Source of the DNA: Gammaproteobacteria bacterium
Lineage (GTDB): Bacteria; Pseudomonadota; Gammaproteobacteria; GCA-2400775
Reading direction: 5' to 3'
DNA length: 34,423 nucleotides
NCBI GenBank assembly: GCA_002400905.2
Contig: NVRQ02000067.1
Location: 1-34,423, forward strand
In this document: positions 1 through 7,814 of the stretch, one piece after another
How positions within the stretch are numbered: the first letter of the stretch is position 1
Layout of the letters: every line of letters starts with the position of its first letter
Notes under the pieces: generated by a model
Seen by the model: the letters and a program-made list of their open reading frames with translations, nothing else
The model's database searches: none
What the model was told of the DNA's origin: nothing
Position numbers and translations under genes: made by a program

Positions 1-299
1 GTAAATCGGAAGCTCTTGTTTAACGCAGGCCAATCGAACAGAAGGCCAGCGCTACTTAGTTCTAAATCAAGATCGTGATCGACGCCATTGGTTTCGCCAT
101 TGGTGTCATAGTTTGCGTCGTTATATTCGAGCCTGAGATGGGTGTTTCTGGTTGGCGATTGCGCGACTTGTATCTTGCCATTTAGCGTACCAACGTCAAC
201 ATCAAATGAAGTGTCTGCATAGCTTTGTTGAGAAATGAGTGTTGTCGATGTAGCCAGAATGGTTATGCGTTTATTGTTCGTAAAGGACGTTCCTTTCAA
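1..299 (-). CDS. Putative secreted/outer-membrane beta-barrel-like protein, N-terminal part only (runs off the left edge)
   Basis: Not in the ORF track because it has no stop in the window. Reverse strand is open from a TTG at 299 (upstream AAAGGA) to the edge: MKGTSFTNNKRITILATSTTLISQQSYADTSFDVDVGTLNGKIQVAQSPTRNTHLRLEYNDANYDTNGETNGVDHDLDLELSSAGLLFDWPALNKSFRF. Signal-peptide-like start followed by alternating polar/hydrophobic strands. Confidence 0.5.
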   Translation of the reverse strand, partial: MKGTSFTNNKRITILATSTTLISQQSYADTSFDVDVGTLNGKIQVAQSPTRNTHLRLEYNDANYDTNGETNGVDHDLDLELSSAGLLFDWPALNKSFRF

Positions 300-474
300 G
301 TGTCCTTTTCATCAACTTTAGGCCATCTAAACTATGTGGTGGTTAGCAAGCTGAGTGTATTGAACCGGATAGTGAGCTGGCAGTCTCTAATAGTAGGTGT
401 ATCATTAGTATTGAGGCAGGCTGGACTGCTTGCAGCGTTGTCTCGAGACGTTATTGGCCAGGTGAGGGTGAGTG

Positions 475-792
475 ATGAATAAGCGAATTTTTATAGCAGC
501 AATGTTGGTGTGCTTGCTGACGATGTCGGTATCCTATGCTGGTAGCCAAAGTCGCTATTCTCGTTACGGAGACAATGTCTTTATCAAAAATGGTTCGGGT
601 GAAGCGATGGTATTAGATGCTTTACTACTTCGTCCCGTTGGTTTGGTAACGGTGATTATTGGTGGTGCGGCGTTTGTGGTGTCTCTGCCGTTCAGCGTAT
701 TGGGTGGTAATGTCGGCGAAGCAGCCGATAAGCTAGTCGTTGAGCCAGTGAACTATACGTTTAAGCGTAAGTTGGGTGATATAGAGTTTTAA
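475..792 (+). CDS. Small exported/membrane protein of unknown function
   Basis: ORF with signal peptide (MNKRIFIAAMLVCLLTMSVSYAG) and a glycine-rich hydrophobic segment; ORF-track start is 472. Confidence 0.6.
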   Translation: MNKRIFIAAMLVCLLTMSVSYAGSQSRYSRYGDNVFIKNGSGEAMVLDALLLRPVGLVTVIIGGAAFVVSLPFSVLGGNVGEAADKLVVEPVNYTFKRKLGDIEF

Positions 793-822
793 TGGGGCAC
801 CGTTTGGCTTGAACTAAGCCAG

Positions 823-1299
823 TTAATGATTCTCTTTCATTAGGCGCTGCTTGCTACGTGCCCAATCACGATCACGTTCAGTCGCACGTTTATCGTGCTG
901 TTTTTTACCTTTGGCTAGTCCAACTTCGATTTTGGCGCGACCATTCTTCCAATACAACGCGGTAGGTACAATGGTATAGCCTTTGCGTTCTACTGAGCCG
1001 ATGAGATGATCTATCTCGGCACTATGAAGTAAGAGTTTACGCGAGCGAGTTGGGTCTGGATTAATATGGGTTGATGCGCTTTGTAATGGCGAGATATGCC
1101 CGTTAAACCAGAAGGCTTCGCCATCTCTGATTACAATGTAGCTTTCCGTCATTTGCGCGCGCCCAGCGCGCATACTTTTGACTTCCCAGCCTTCCAGCAC
1201 AAGCCCAGCTTCAAAGCGTTCTTCAATAAAGTATTCGTGCCGTGACTTCTTATTGAGCGCGATGGTGTTGTCTGATACTTTTTTCTTGTTTTTAGCCAT
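823..1299 (-). CDS. smpB: SsrA-binding protein SmpB
   Basis: [55 protein letters not shown]...[17 protein letters not shown] is classic SmpB; start reset to internal ATG (MAKNKKKV) at 1299. Confidence 0.97.
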   Translation of the reverse strand: MAKNKKKVSDNTIALNKKSRHEYFIEERFEAGLVLEGWEVKSMRAGRAQMTESYIVIRDGEAFWFNGHISPLQSASTHINPDPTRSRKLLLHSAEIDHLIGSVERKGYTIVPTALYWKNGRAKIEVGLAKGKKQHDKRATERDRDWARSKQRLMKENH

Positions 1300-1452
1300 G
1301 GCGTGATTATACAAGCTTAGGGGTGGTTCTAGCACCGATAATGTCTGCAAATGCTTGTATTAGATAGAAAAATCCCAGACAATTACCATTAAATACGATG
1401 ATAATCTGATTAAATTTACGCGTGTACGTAGGTCTAGACTACTCAAATCACT

Positions 1453-2817
1453 ATGGCAGACAACGACAGAACATCACTTCATGGGCTTTGGACCTCGCGC
1501 TGGGCCTTTATTATGGCGGCGACGGGCTCAGCTGTTGGTCTCGGTAATATCTGGAAGTTCCCCTACATCACTGGCGAGAATGGCGGTGGTGCCTTTGTAT
1601 TAATTTATCTTTTATGTATTTTTCTCATGGGTGTGCCGATAATGATGGCCGAAGTCATGTTGGGTCGTCGCGGTCGCCGTAACCCAGTTGATAGCATGAG
1701 GCATCTTGCTGAGGAGACTGGGCACTCTCAGCTTTGGCGCTTTCTCGGCTGGATGGGCGTTACCGCTGGCTTTTTTATCCTGTCTTACTATAGCGTCATT
1801 GCCGGTTGGGCTATCAGCTATGTGTTTACTACTGGCTCAGGTACGTTTTCTGGTGCCGATGCAGCGTTAGTTGAACAGCACTTCGATACGCTAACTCAAT
1901 CACCGCTTACACTAATATTGTGGCATAGCCTCTTCATGCTGATTACTATGATAGTGGTTGCCCATGGTATAGAAGGTGGCATAGAAAAGGCGGTGCGTTT
2001 TTTAATTCCGGCTTTGTTTGTTTTACTGATAGTGATGGTTTTGTATGCCATGACCACCAGCGGTTTTGCTGAGGGTTTACGTTTTATGTTTTCGCCTGAT
2101 TTTTCTAAAATCTCAACAGAAGGTGTGCTTAAAGCAATGGGGCAGGCCTTTTTTACTTTAAGTATTGGTATGGGCGCTATTATGGTTTATGGCGCGTACT
2201 TGCCGAAAGAAACGTCTATAGCGCAAACGTCATTTATTATTGCTTTTGCTGATACCTCGGTAGCCGTATTAGCAGGCGTGGCAATTTTTCCAATTGTTTT
2301 TTCAAATGGATTAGAAGCAGGTTCCGGCCCGGGTTTAATTTTTGTGACATTGCCTTTGGCCTTTGGCAATATGGCTTTCGGTACCTTTTTTGGAACTTTG
2401 TTTTTCATATTGTTGGTGTTTGCAGCGTGGAGTTCGTCGATCAGTTTAATAGAGCCAGCTGTTGCATGGTTAATAGAAAACAAAGGTGTTAGCCGCATAA
2501 AGGCGAGCATCGCTCTAGGGTTGCTGACTTGGGTTTTTGGTCTTGGAACGGTGTTCTCTTTTAATGAATGGTCTGACGTCACTGTATTTGATAAAACGTT
2601 TTTTGATGTATTGGATTATTTAACATCGAATATTATGCTGCCATTAGGTGGTGTGTTAATGGCTATTTTTGCTGGTTGGTTAATGAAGCGAGAAGCATCG
2701 CAAGATGAGCTTGCTTTAGGTCGTGGTGCCTATTTGACTTGGCGCTTTTTAGTTCGCTTTGTGACACCCGTTGCAGTAACGTTGGTATTTCTTAATGCCA
2801 TTGGCGTCTTTTCGTGA
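1453..2817 (+). CDS. Sodium-dependent neurotransmitter:sodium symporter (SNF) family transporter
   Basis: RWAFIMAATGSAVGLGNIWKFPYITGENGGGAFVLIYLL is the SNF N-terminal signature; many TM segments. Confidence 0.95.
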   Translation: MADNDRTSLHGLWTSRWAFIMAATGSAVGLGNIWKFPYITGENGGGAFVLIYLLCIFLMGVPIMMAEVMLGRRGRRNPVDSMRHLAEETGHSQLWRFLGWMGVTAGFFILSYYSVIAGWAISYVFTTGSGTFSGADAALVEQHFDTLTQSPLTLILWHSLFMLITMIVVAHGIEGGIEKAVRFLIPALFVLLIVMVLYAMTTSGFAEGLRFMFSPDFSKISTEGVLKAMGQAFFTLSIGMGAIMVYGAYLPKETSIAQTSFIIAFADTSVAVLAGVAIFPIVFSNGLEAGSGPGLIFVTLPLAFGNMAFGTFFGTLFFILLVFAAWSSSISLIEPAVAWLIENKGVSRIKASIALGLLTWVFGLGTVFSFNEWSDVTVFDKTFFDVLDYLTSNIMLPLGGVLMAIFAGWLMKREASQDELALGRGAYLTWRFLVRFVTPVAVTLVFLNAIGVFS

Positions 2818-3318
2818 GTGAGTTTAACTGTGCCAAAAATTAGCCGTAGTGCACTGGTCCCTTACAGTGCGCAAGTCATGTTTGGCTTGGTGGATGATAT
2901 AAAGTCTTATCCGGAGTTTTTGCCTTGGTGTGCCAGCAGTAAAGAACTCGCTCGTGATGAGCTGGGGGTTCGTGGTCAAATCGAGTTACGTAAAGGTAAA
3001 GTACATAAGTCGTTTACCACGCAGAATAGTAATGATCCTGGTGCAAGCATCATTATGCGGCTTGTTGAAGGGCCCTTTAAGCAGCTTGAAGGTGTTTGGT
3101 CCTTTCAGGCCTTGAATAAGAGTGCTAACAATAATGTGGCCTCAGGGTGCCATCTGTCCTCGGGGAGTAAGGTATCACTTGATTTGGAATATGAATTTTC
3201 TAATATGCTATTAAAAATGACAGTGGGACCGGTTTTTCAGCAAATTGCTGATAAATTAGTTGATGCCTTTTGCCAGCGTGCGAATGAGGTGTATGGCGAA
3301 AATGCTAATAAACTATGA
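2818..3318 (+). CDS. ratA: RatA family (START/COQ10-like) protein
   Basis: ISRSALVPYSAQVMFGLVDDIKSYPEFLPWC motif; GTG start directly abuts the upstream TGA; followed by rnfH-like gene. Confidence 0.93.
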   Translation: MSLTVPKISRSALVPYSAQVMFGLVDDIKSYPEFLPWCASSKELARDELGVRGQIELRKGKVHKSFTTQNSNDPGASIIMRLVEGPFKQLEGVWSFQALNKSANNNVASGCHLSSGSKVSLDLEYEFSNMLLKMTVGPVFQQIADKLVDAFCQRANEVYGENANKL

Positions 3319-3345
3319 TAATTATTTATGAAATGATCAGTAATA

Positions 3346-3633
3346 ATGATAAGTGAAACGATGGATATAGAAGTGGCCTACGCTACGTTAGAAGAGCAGC
3401 TTATTCTCAAACAGAGTATTGCTGTCGACGCAACGATTGAGACAGCATTGCTGGAATCGGGATTGCTTGAACGTTTTCCTGACATTGATTTGTCGGTCAA
3501 TAAAGTGGGTGTTTTCGGCAAGCTTTGTAAGCTTAATACGGGATTACGCCCTGGTGATCGTATCGAGGTCTATCGTAAATTGGTTGCGGATCCGAAAGAA
3601 GCACGACGTAAGCGCGCAAGTGAGTCAAAGTAG
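3346..3633 (+). CDS. rnfH: RnfH family Ubiquitin-like protein (RatB-like)
   Basis: IEVAYATLEEQLILKQSIAVDATIETALLESGLLERFPDIDLSVNKVGVFGKLCKLNTGLRPGDRIEVYRKLVADPKEARRKRA is typical of the family. Confidence 0.93.
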   Translation: MISETMDIEVAYATLEEQLILKQSIAVDATIETALLESGLLERFPDIDLSVNKVGVFGKLCKLNTGLRPGDRIEVYRKLVADPKEARRKRASESK

Positions 3634-3682
3634 ATTCACTATTGAGTCTGACGGAGTACTCGCTTGTGGCCGAAAATTAAGG

Positions 3683-4045
3683 CTATGAGATTTTAACAGT
3701 GTCGTTATTCGTTTCTTCATCTAACGGCTTTGGCCGACGCTGAGGGATATCAGTATCGAAATGAATTAAGTGATCACCTTCGAAAAACAATATTAATTGG
3801 TATAGGTCGGCGAGCTTATTGGCGGGTTTAAAATAATAGACATAATCCCAGCGATCTTGGCGAAACGGATCTTGCACAAGTGGCGTGCCGAGTAAGCGCA
3901 GTACTTGTTGTCGACGCATGCCGACATGAAGCTTTTCTAGTTGTTCATCCTCAATGATATTGCCTTGTTGAATATCAATCTTATGGATAGAGCAGGCAGA
4001 GAATGATAAGAGCAGGGTGAAAATAAGTAGGCTGCGGGTTAGCAT
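3683..4045 (-). CDS. bamE: Outer membrane protein assembly factor BamE (SmpA/OmlA)
   Basis: Lipoprotein signal (LLLSFSACS), GNIIEDEQLEKLHVGMRRQQVLRLLGTPLVQDPF; divergent from fur as is usual. Confidence 0.95.
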   Translation of the reverse strand: MLTRSLLIFTLLLSFSACSIHKIDIQQGNIIEDEQLEKLHVGMRRQQVLRLLGTPLVQDPFRQDRWDYVYYFKPANKLADLYQLILFFEGDHLIHFDTDIPQRRPKPLDEETNNDTVKIS

Positions 4046-4210
4046 AGCGATAATAATTGATTCTCGTTTCTATTTAGGTTTTATTGCTCAGTCGAATACA
4101 GTAATATGCTGTCAGGAACAGAGTATCGTAAAGACACAGATGGTAACGCATGTCGGCCTTAGCCAAAAGGGCTGTCTACTCAATACTAATTCGGGATCAC
4201 CAAAAAACCA

Positions 4211-4630
4211 ATGAGTTCTTCAGAATTAAAAAACGCGGGCCTCAAGGCCACATTACCACGCATCAAGATTCTTGAGATTATGCAAAAGAATCGCTCAAAC
4301 CATATGCGCGCGGAAGAAGTCTACCAGATGCTGCGTGAAGACGGCGAAGACGTTGGTTTAGCAACGGTTTATCGTGTTTTAACTCAGTTTGAAGACGCTG
4401 GTTTAGTCATCCGCCATCATTTCGAGGGTGGTCACGCCGTGTTTGAGTTCGACGAGGGCCCTCATCACGATCACCTCGTATGCGTTAAGAGCGGTAAGGT
4501 GATCGAGTTTACCGACCCTATTATTGAAGAGCGGCAGAAGACGATTGCTAAAGAACATGGGTTTAAAATGACGGATCACACATTGATTATTTATGGTGTG
4601 TCAGCAGAGCATCAAAAACCAGAAGATTAA
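4211..4630 (+). CDS. fur: Ferric uptake regulator Fur
   Basis: LKNAGLKATLPRIKILEIMQ...EDVGLATVYRVLTQFEDAGLVIRHHFEGGHAVFEFDEGPHHDHLVC. Confidence 0.97.
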   Translation: MSSSELKNAGLKATLPRIKILEIMQKNRSNHMRAEEVYQMLREDGEDVGLATVYRVLTQFEDAGLVIRHHFEGGHAVFEFDEGPHHDHLVCVKSGKVIEFTDPIIEERQKTIAKEHGFKMTDHTLIIYGVSAEHQKPED

Positions 4631-4701
4631 GATTGCTGGTTATAAGTTGGTTTTCTTTCTTATGAATGGCTCTTAACTAATTGATTAATAGTATTTTTAT
4701 T

Positions 4702-4720
4702 GATAATTATTAAGATAAAT
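4702..4720. promoter_or_regulatory. Weak Fur-box-like sequence
   Basis: GATAATTATTAAGATAAAT matches about 12 of 19 positions of GATAATGATAATCATTATC by eye; AT-rich context makes chance matches likely. Confidence 0.2.
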
Positions 4721-4727
4721 TTAATAC

Positions 4728-4967
4728 CCTTTACCTTCAAAGTGGTCAGCACCTTCAGAATTGGTGAATCCACATCAGCCAGCGATTACCAAACACAATA
4801 TGAGTAATGAAATTAGCTGGGAACGCATGCTGCTTGATCTACATAGTGGTCGTGTCTTTGGACGCTATGGCATCTATGTAATGGACTTTGCGGCGATCGG
4901 TTTATTAGTGCTTTCTTGTACGGGTTTATGGATCTGGCTACGTCACAGTTCGATTTTACGACGGTAG
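4728..4967 (+). pseudogene. C-terminal fragment resembling PepSY-associated TM domain protein (remnant or very short ORF)
   Basis: ISWERMLLDLHSGRVFGRYGIYVMDFAAIGLLVLSCTGLWIWLR matches the C-terminal end typical of PepSY/PiuB-type proteins; only about 80 codons are open and no ATG with RBS precedes the conserved part. Confidence 0.5.
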
Positions 4968-4993
4968 TATTTTTTATTGCGTATGTGATTATT

Positions 4994-5097
4994 GTAGCCT
5001 GAATGAAGCGTAGCGGAATCCAGGTTAAGTAATTAAGCCTCTCTCTTGAGTGTTCGAAGAACTGTTCCCGGATTACGCTACGCTTCTTCCGGGCTAC
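4994..5097. repeat. REP-like inverted pair (two 31-nt arms, BIME-like)
   Basis: Arm 1 GTAGCCTGAATGAAGCGTAGCGGAATCCAGG (4994-5024); arm 2 CCCGGATTACGCTACGCTTCTTCCGGGCTAC (5067-5097), whose reverse complement matches arm 1 at 26/31. Confidence 0.75.
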
Positions 5098-5190
5098 GTA
5101 GCGTGGGATTTTTTCGTATCAAAAGTAATTCTTCAAGAAACGAGCAAGTATATTTTTCAAGAAACATTCGCCTATTGCCGCCATATTATT

Positions 5191-5229
5191 AATAGCCATA
5201 AATAACGTGTAACGTTTTTTATGGCTATT
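5191..5229. promoter_or_regulatory. 39-nt near-perfect palindrome/hairpin, 18-nt arms, 3-nt loop
   Basis: AATAGCCATAAATAACGT-GTA-ACGTTTTTTATGGCTATT, one mismatch; directly followed by a second palindrome TTCAATA-TG-TATTGAA at 5229-5244. Confidence 0.65.
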
Positions 5230-5260
5230 TCAATATGTATTGAATGAGAGGGTATGTGTC

Positions 5261-5827
5261 TTGAGAAATTTAATTATATTGATACTTTTTTCCCCTTCGA
5301 TTGTCTACGGAGCGTCTACATCTATTCAAAACATAGACTACAGGCCCCTTCTGATACAGTCCGCTTCTGGTGCAGCGTATTCTGAATGCGAAAATCAATC
5401 CATTTCATTTTATACAAATGCGGTAGAAGATTTAATCACTAAAGGGAAAAGCCGAGATGAGATAACCGATGATGACCTCTATAAATTACGTAAGGAAAGA
5501 ACCCGATTTGAGCTCAACTGTATAAAGAGAACGCTCGATAGTAATAAATATAAAAATGAAATTTGGGTGAAGGCGCATTGCAAGGTGTATTATCTGGATA
5601 GGTATTCAAGTTTAGAAGAGTACGTTGCAGGGATGAGGTCGGCATTTATTAGATTAGATGGGGATCGTAAGATATTTGATATTCAGTTAGTGCAAAAGTT
5701 TGTTGAGGACGTGGACTTAAATGATGAAGTGAAGTTTGGCGAGTGTATTCGTGGTATAGAAAGGACTTTTCATGATTGGGTAGATCAGCTTAAAGCTGAG
5801 GAACCTGGATTATTTGTAACAAAATGA
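5261..5827 (+). CDS. Hypothetical exported protein
   Basis: ORF track 5240-5827; GAGAGGG at 5245-5251 fits a TTG start at 5261 giving signal peptide MRNLIILILFSPSIVYG. No recognised domain. Confidence 0.6.
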   Translation: MRNLIILILFSPSIVYGASTSIQNIDYRPLLIQSASGAAYSECENQSISFYTNAVEDLITKGKSRDEITDDDLYKLRKERTRFELNCIKRTLDSNKYKNEIWVKAHCKVYYLDRYSSLEEYVAGMRSAFIRLDGDRKIFDIQLVQKFVEDVDLNDEVKFGECIRGIERTFHDWVDQLKAEEPGLFVTK

Positions 5828-5885
5828 ACCCATAGAAATATGATGTATTGGTTTTTTCGAAGGCAATAGTGAAATCTTGTTCCGT

Positions 5886-5970
5886 CTAGTGCACCGAACT
5901 AGTAGCACCACGCGAAATTAAATCCTGCGCATTCTTTCGAGCGCTATCCTTGACTTCTGTGCCCGCAATA
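5886..5970 (-). pseudogene. Divergent duplicate of the recN 3' end
   Basis: Reverse strand reads AGTEVKDSARKNAQDLISRGATSSVH* versus RecN AGTEITDSARENAQDLISRGAASSVH* (22/26 identical); about 75% nucleotide identity over ~80 nt to 7818-7897. Confidence 0.9.
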
Positions 5971-6060
5971 ACTAAAAGGCGTTGCGCCGCATGGCAATAA
6001 TCTAAACTTTAAAACATTTGATGCAACGTGCTACGCTTGTTGCCTACGTGCTCTGACTTG

Positions 6061-7053
6061 TCAGTGTGAGGAAGGGCAGCGCACGGGCTGACAGTCGCTG
6101 CCGACTTTATTCTCGTCTGAATTGATTTCATCGAGTAACTGGCGAAACGCTACGTTGTCCGGCGTGAGTTCAATTGCGCACTCAACAGCTTCTCGGGCCT
6201 CGATAGCACAGTGCTGCTGCGCCAGTACATGGCCCAAATTATTCCACGCTTCCGCAGCTTTCGGGTGATATTTTAAGGTCTGATGAAATGCTTGCTCGGC
6301 GCTCATCCAGTCACCATTGTTCGCCGCGAAATTACCGCGCGCCATCGTTGATAATAAGTCTTCTGGCCAGCGTTGCGCAGCAGCCTGATAACTTTTAAGT
6401 GCAGCATTCTTGTGGCCAGTTTGTTCCAGGGCCAGTGCGCTTTTCAGATAAGGTAATGGTTTTGCCGTTTTCGGAATTTCACCCGCTGGCATATAGACCA
6501 CAGCCCAGCGCTTAGAGCGTGCCCAAGTGGTATCGAAGTTAGCGATAGTGGTTCGCCATTCTTTGGTAGCGCCTGAGCGCAAGATGATTTGATTGGCGTC
6601 GAGGTCGTATCCCACCACCACAGCATAATGCCAGCGTGGTAGCCAAGATAAGCCAAGGTTTTGCATCACCAGTGTTGGATGACCGGCGGCAACTTCATAG
6701 AACAGTGAATCAAGATTGGGTTCAATAACATAGGCCAGCATATCGTACGAGCGGCCGGCGGCGAGCATTTCAGTTTGTACGCTGCCCTTGCGCTCTGGGA
6801 TATAGACCAGCGGCTTAAGCGTATAGGGAGTGACGGCTACGCCATAATGATTCAATACTGTGGCCAAGGCTGCGGGGCCACATTGATAGCGTTTTTGCGG
6901 ATAAAAGGGGACATCAGCTAATACAATCGCTCGGCCGAGATCCGCGGGTGGTGTTTGTTTAATGTAACCGGCAGGGTGGATGCTGGCGCAGCCGCTGAGC
7001 CCAATTGCCATGATTAGCGCAAGCCCGGCGGCGCGTAGCACCGATGTATTCAA
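6061..7053 (-). CDS. PA2778-like family cysteine peptidase (C39-like) lipoprotein with C-terminal TPRs
   Basis: Lipobox IGLSGCAS; FYPQKRYQCGPAALATVLNHYG C39-type catalytic Cys motif; HYAVVVGYD His motif; TPR-like WPEDLLSTMARGNFAANNGDWMSAEQAFHQTLKYHPKAAEAWNNLGHVLAQ. Confidence 0.88.
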   Translation of the reverse strand: MNTSVLRAAGLALIMAIGLSGCASIHPAGYIKQTPPADLGRAIVLADVPFYPQKRYQCGPAALATVLNHYGVAVTPYTLKPLVYIPERKGSVQTEMLAAGRSYDMLAYVIEPNLDSLFYEVAAGHPTLVMQNLGLSWLPRWHYAVVVGYDLDANQIILRSGATKEWRTTIANFDTTWARSKRWAVVYMPAGEIPKTAKPLPYLKSALALEQTGHKNAALKSYQAAAQRWPEDLLSTMARGNFAANNGDWMSAEQAFHQTLKYHPKAAEAWNNLGHVLAQQHCAIEAREAVECAIELTPDNVAFRQLLDEINSDENKVGSDCQPVRCPSSH

Positions 7054-7068
7054 GACTTATCCCAATAC

Positions 7069-7464
7069 CTACCTGACGGGATGAACAAAGGGGAAGATGT
7101 CGGTTGCGCCAATTGCGTCGGTAATGACAAAGACTACAAATATCAGCACGATGAGTCCTAGTGCATCGCCGCCCGCCGGTATATCGGCAAGCTGATCATT
7201 CAGAAGTGCGACCTCACTGGGCGTTAGATTGGCGACGCGTTTTTCGATGTCGGCTGCATTCACGCCGAGCTTGGCCAGTTGATTCTGAACGTCCTGCCGT
7301 TCGAGCAGGGTTTGCAGCCTGGACTTGTCGACCGCGATCTGTTCCTGCGCCAGCAGGCTCTCTGTGGACACTATGCCGGCATAGGCAGGTGCCAATTGTA
7401 CTCCGAGGAATGACAGAATCAGTGCCAATCCGATCCCTCTGCGAGTTTTTTTGAATGGTTGCAT
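7069..7464 (-). CDS. PA2779-like family protein
   Basis: MQPFKKTRRGIGLALILSFLGVQLAPAYAGIVSTESLLAQEQIAVDKSRLQTLLERQDVQNQLAKLGVNAADIEKRVANLTPSEVALLNDQLADIPAGGDALGLIVLIFVVFVITDAIGATDIFPFV; pattern and adjacency to the PA2778-like gene. Start reset to 7464. Confidence 0.85.
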   Translation of the reverse strand: MQPFKKTRRGIGLALILSFLGVQLAPAYAGIVSTESLLAQEQIAVDKSRLQTLLERQDVQNQLAKLGVNAADIEKRVANLTPSEVALLNDQLADIPAGGDALGLIVLIFVVFVITDAIGATDIFPFVHPVR

Positions 7465-7814
7465 TGTCCATCTCCTGATTGTTAGTCGCGAATTGAAGTA
7501 AAAGTAGACGATATTCTTGCGTATGTGTAAGTACATACAAGTACATATGATAATTATAGAGAGTCAGTTGGTAGAGTAGCGCAGATTATCCCCATCACCT
7601 GTAGCGCTGAGTATAAGGTAATGATTTGCAACATAATAGACTCTATTTTTATTTGCGATACCTATGCAAGTACGACGATCGTCAAATTCGAAGTAAAAAA
7701 TTAATCTTGCTAATTAGGGTGAAATTAAGGTGGTCGGCGTGACTTATTGTTGACCAGCTAGGAATGTACTGGCTAGCTAGTAAAGCCAGCGAAAGCCAAA
7801 AAACAATATGGGTG

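Noticed and set aside
225-482. ORF-track 85-aa + strand ORF
   Set aside because: No family resemblance; overlaps the more convincing minus-strand secreted protein gene at the left edge.
1-1450. tmRNA (ssrA) near smpB
   Set aside because: Checked because ssrA is often near smpB; no tRNA-Ala-like ends or ANDENYALAA-type tag reading frame seen here.
2187-2582. Minus-strand 131-aa ORF within the SNF transporter
   Set aside because: Antisense to a confidently assigned gene; composition typical of shadow ORFs.
4017-4214. 65-aa ORF upstream of fur
   Set aside because: Lies in the bamE/fur promoter region with no recognisable protein features.
7161-7454. 97-aa + strand ORF opposite the PA2779-like gene
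   Set aside because: Arg/Pro-rich shadow translation of a GC-rich coding gene; the antisense frame has the signal peptide and family features.
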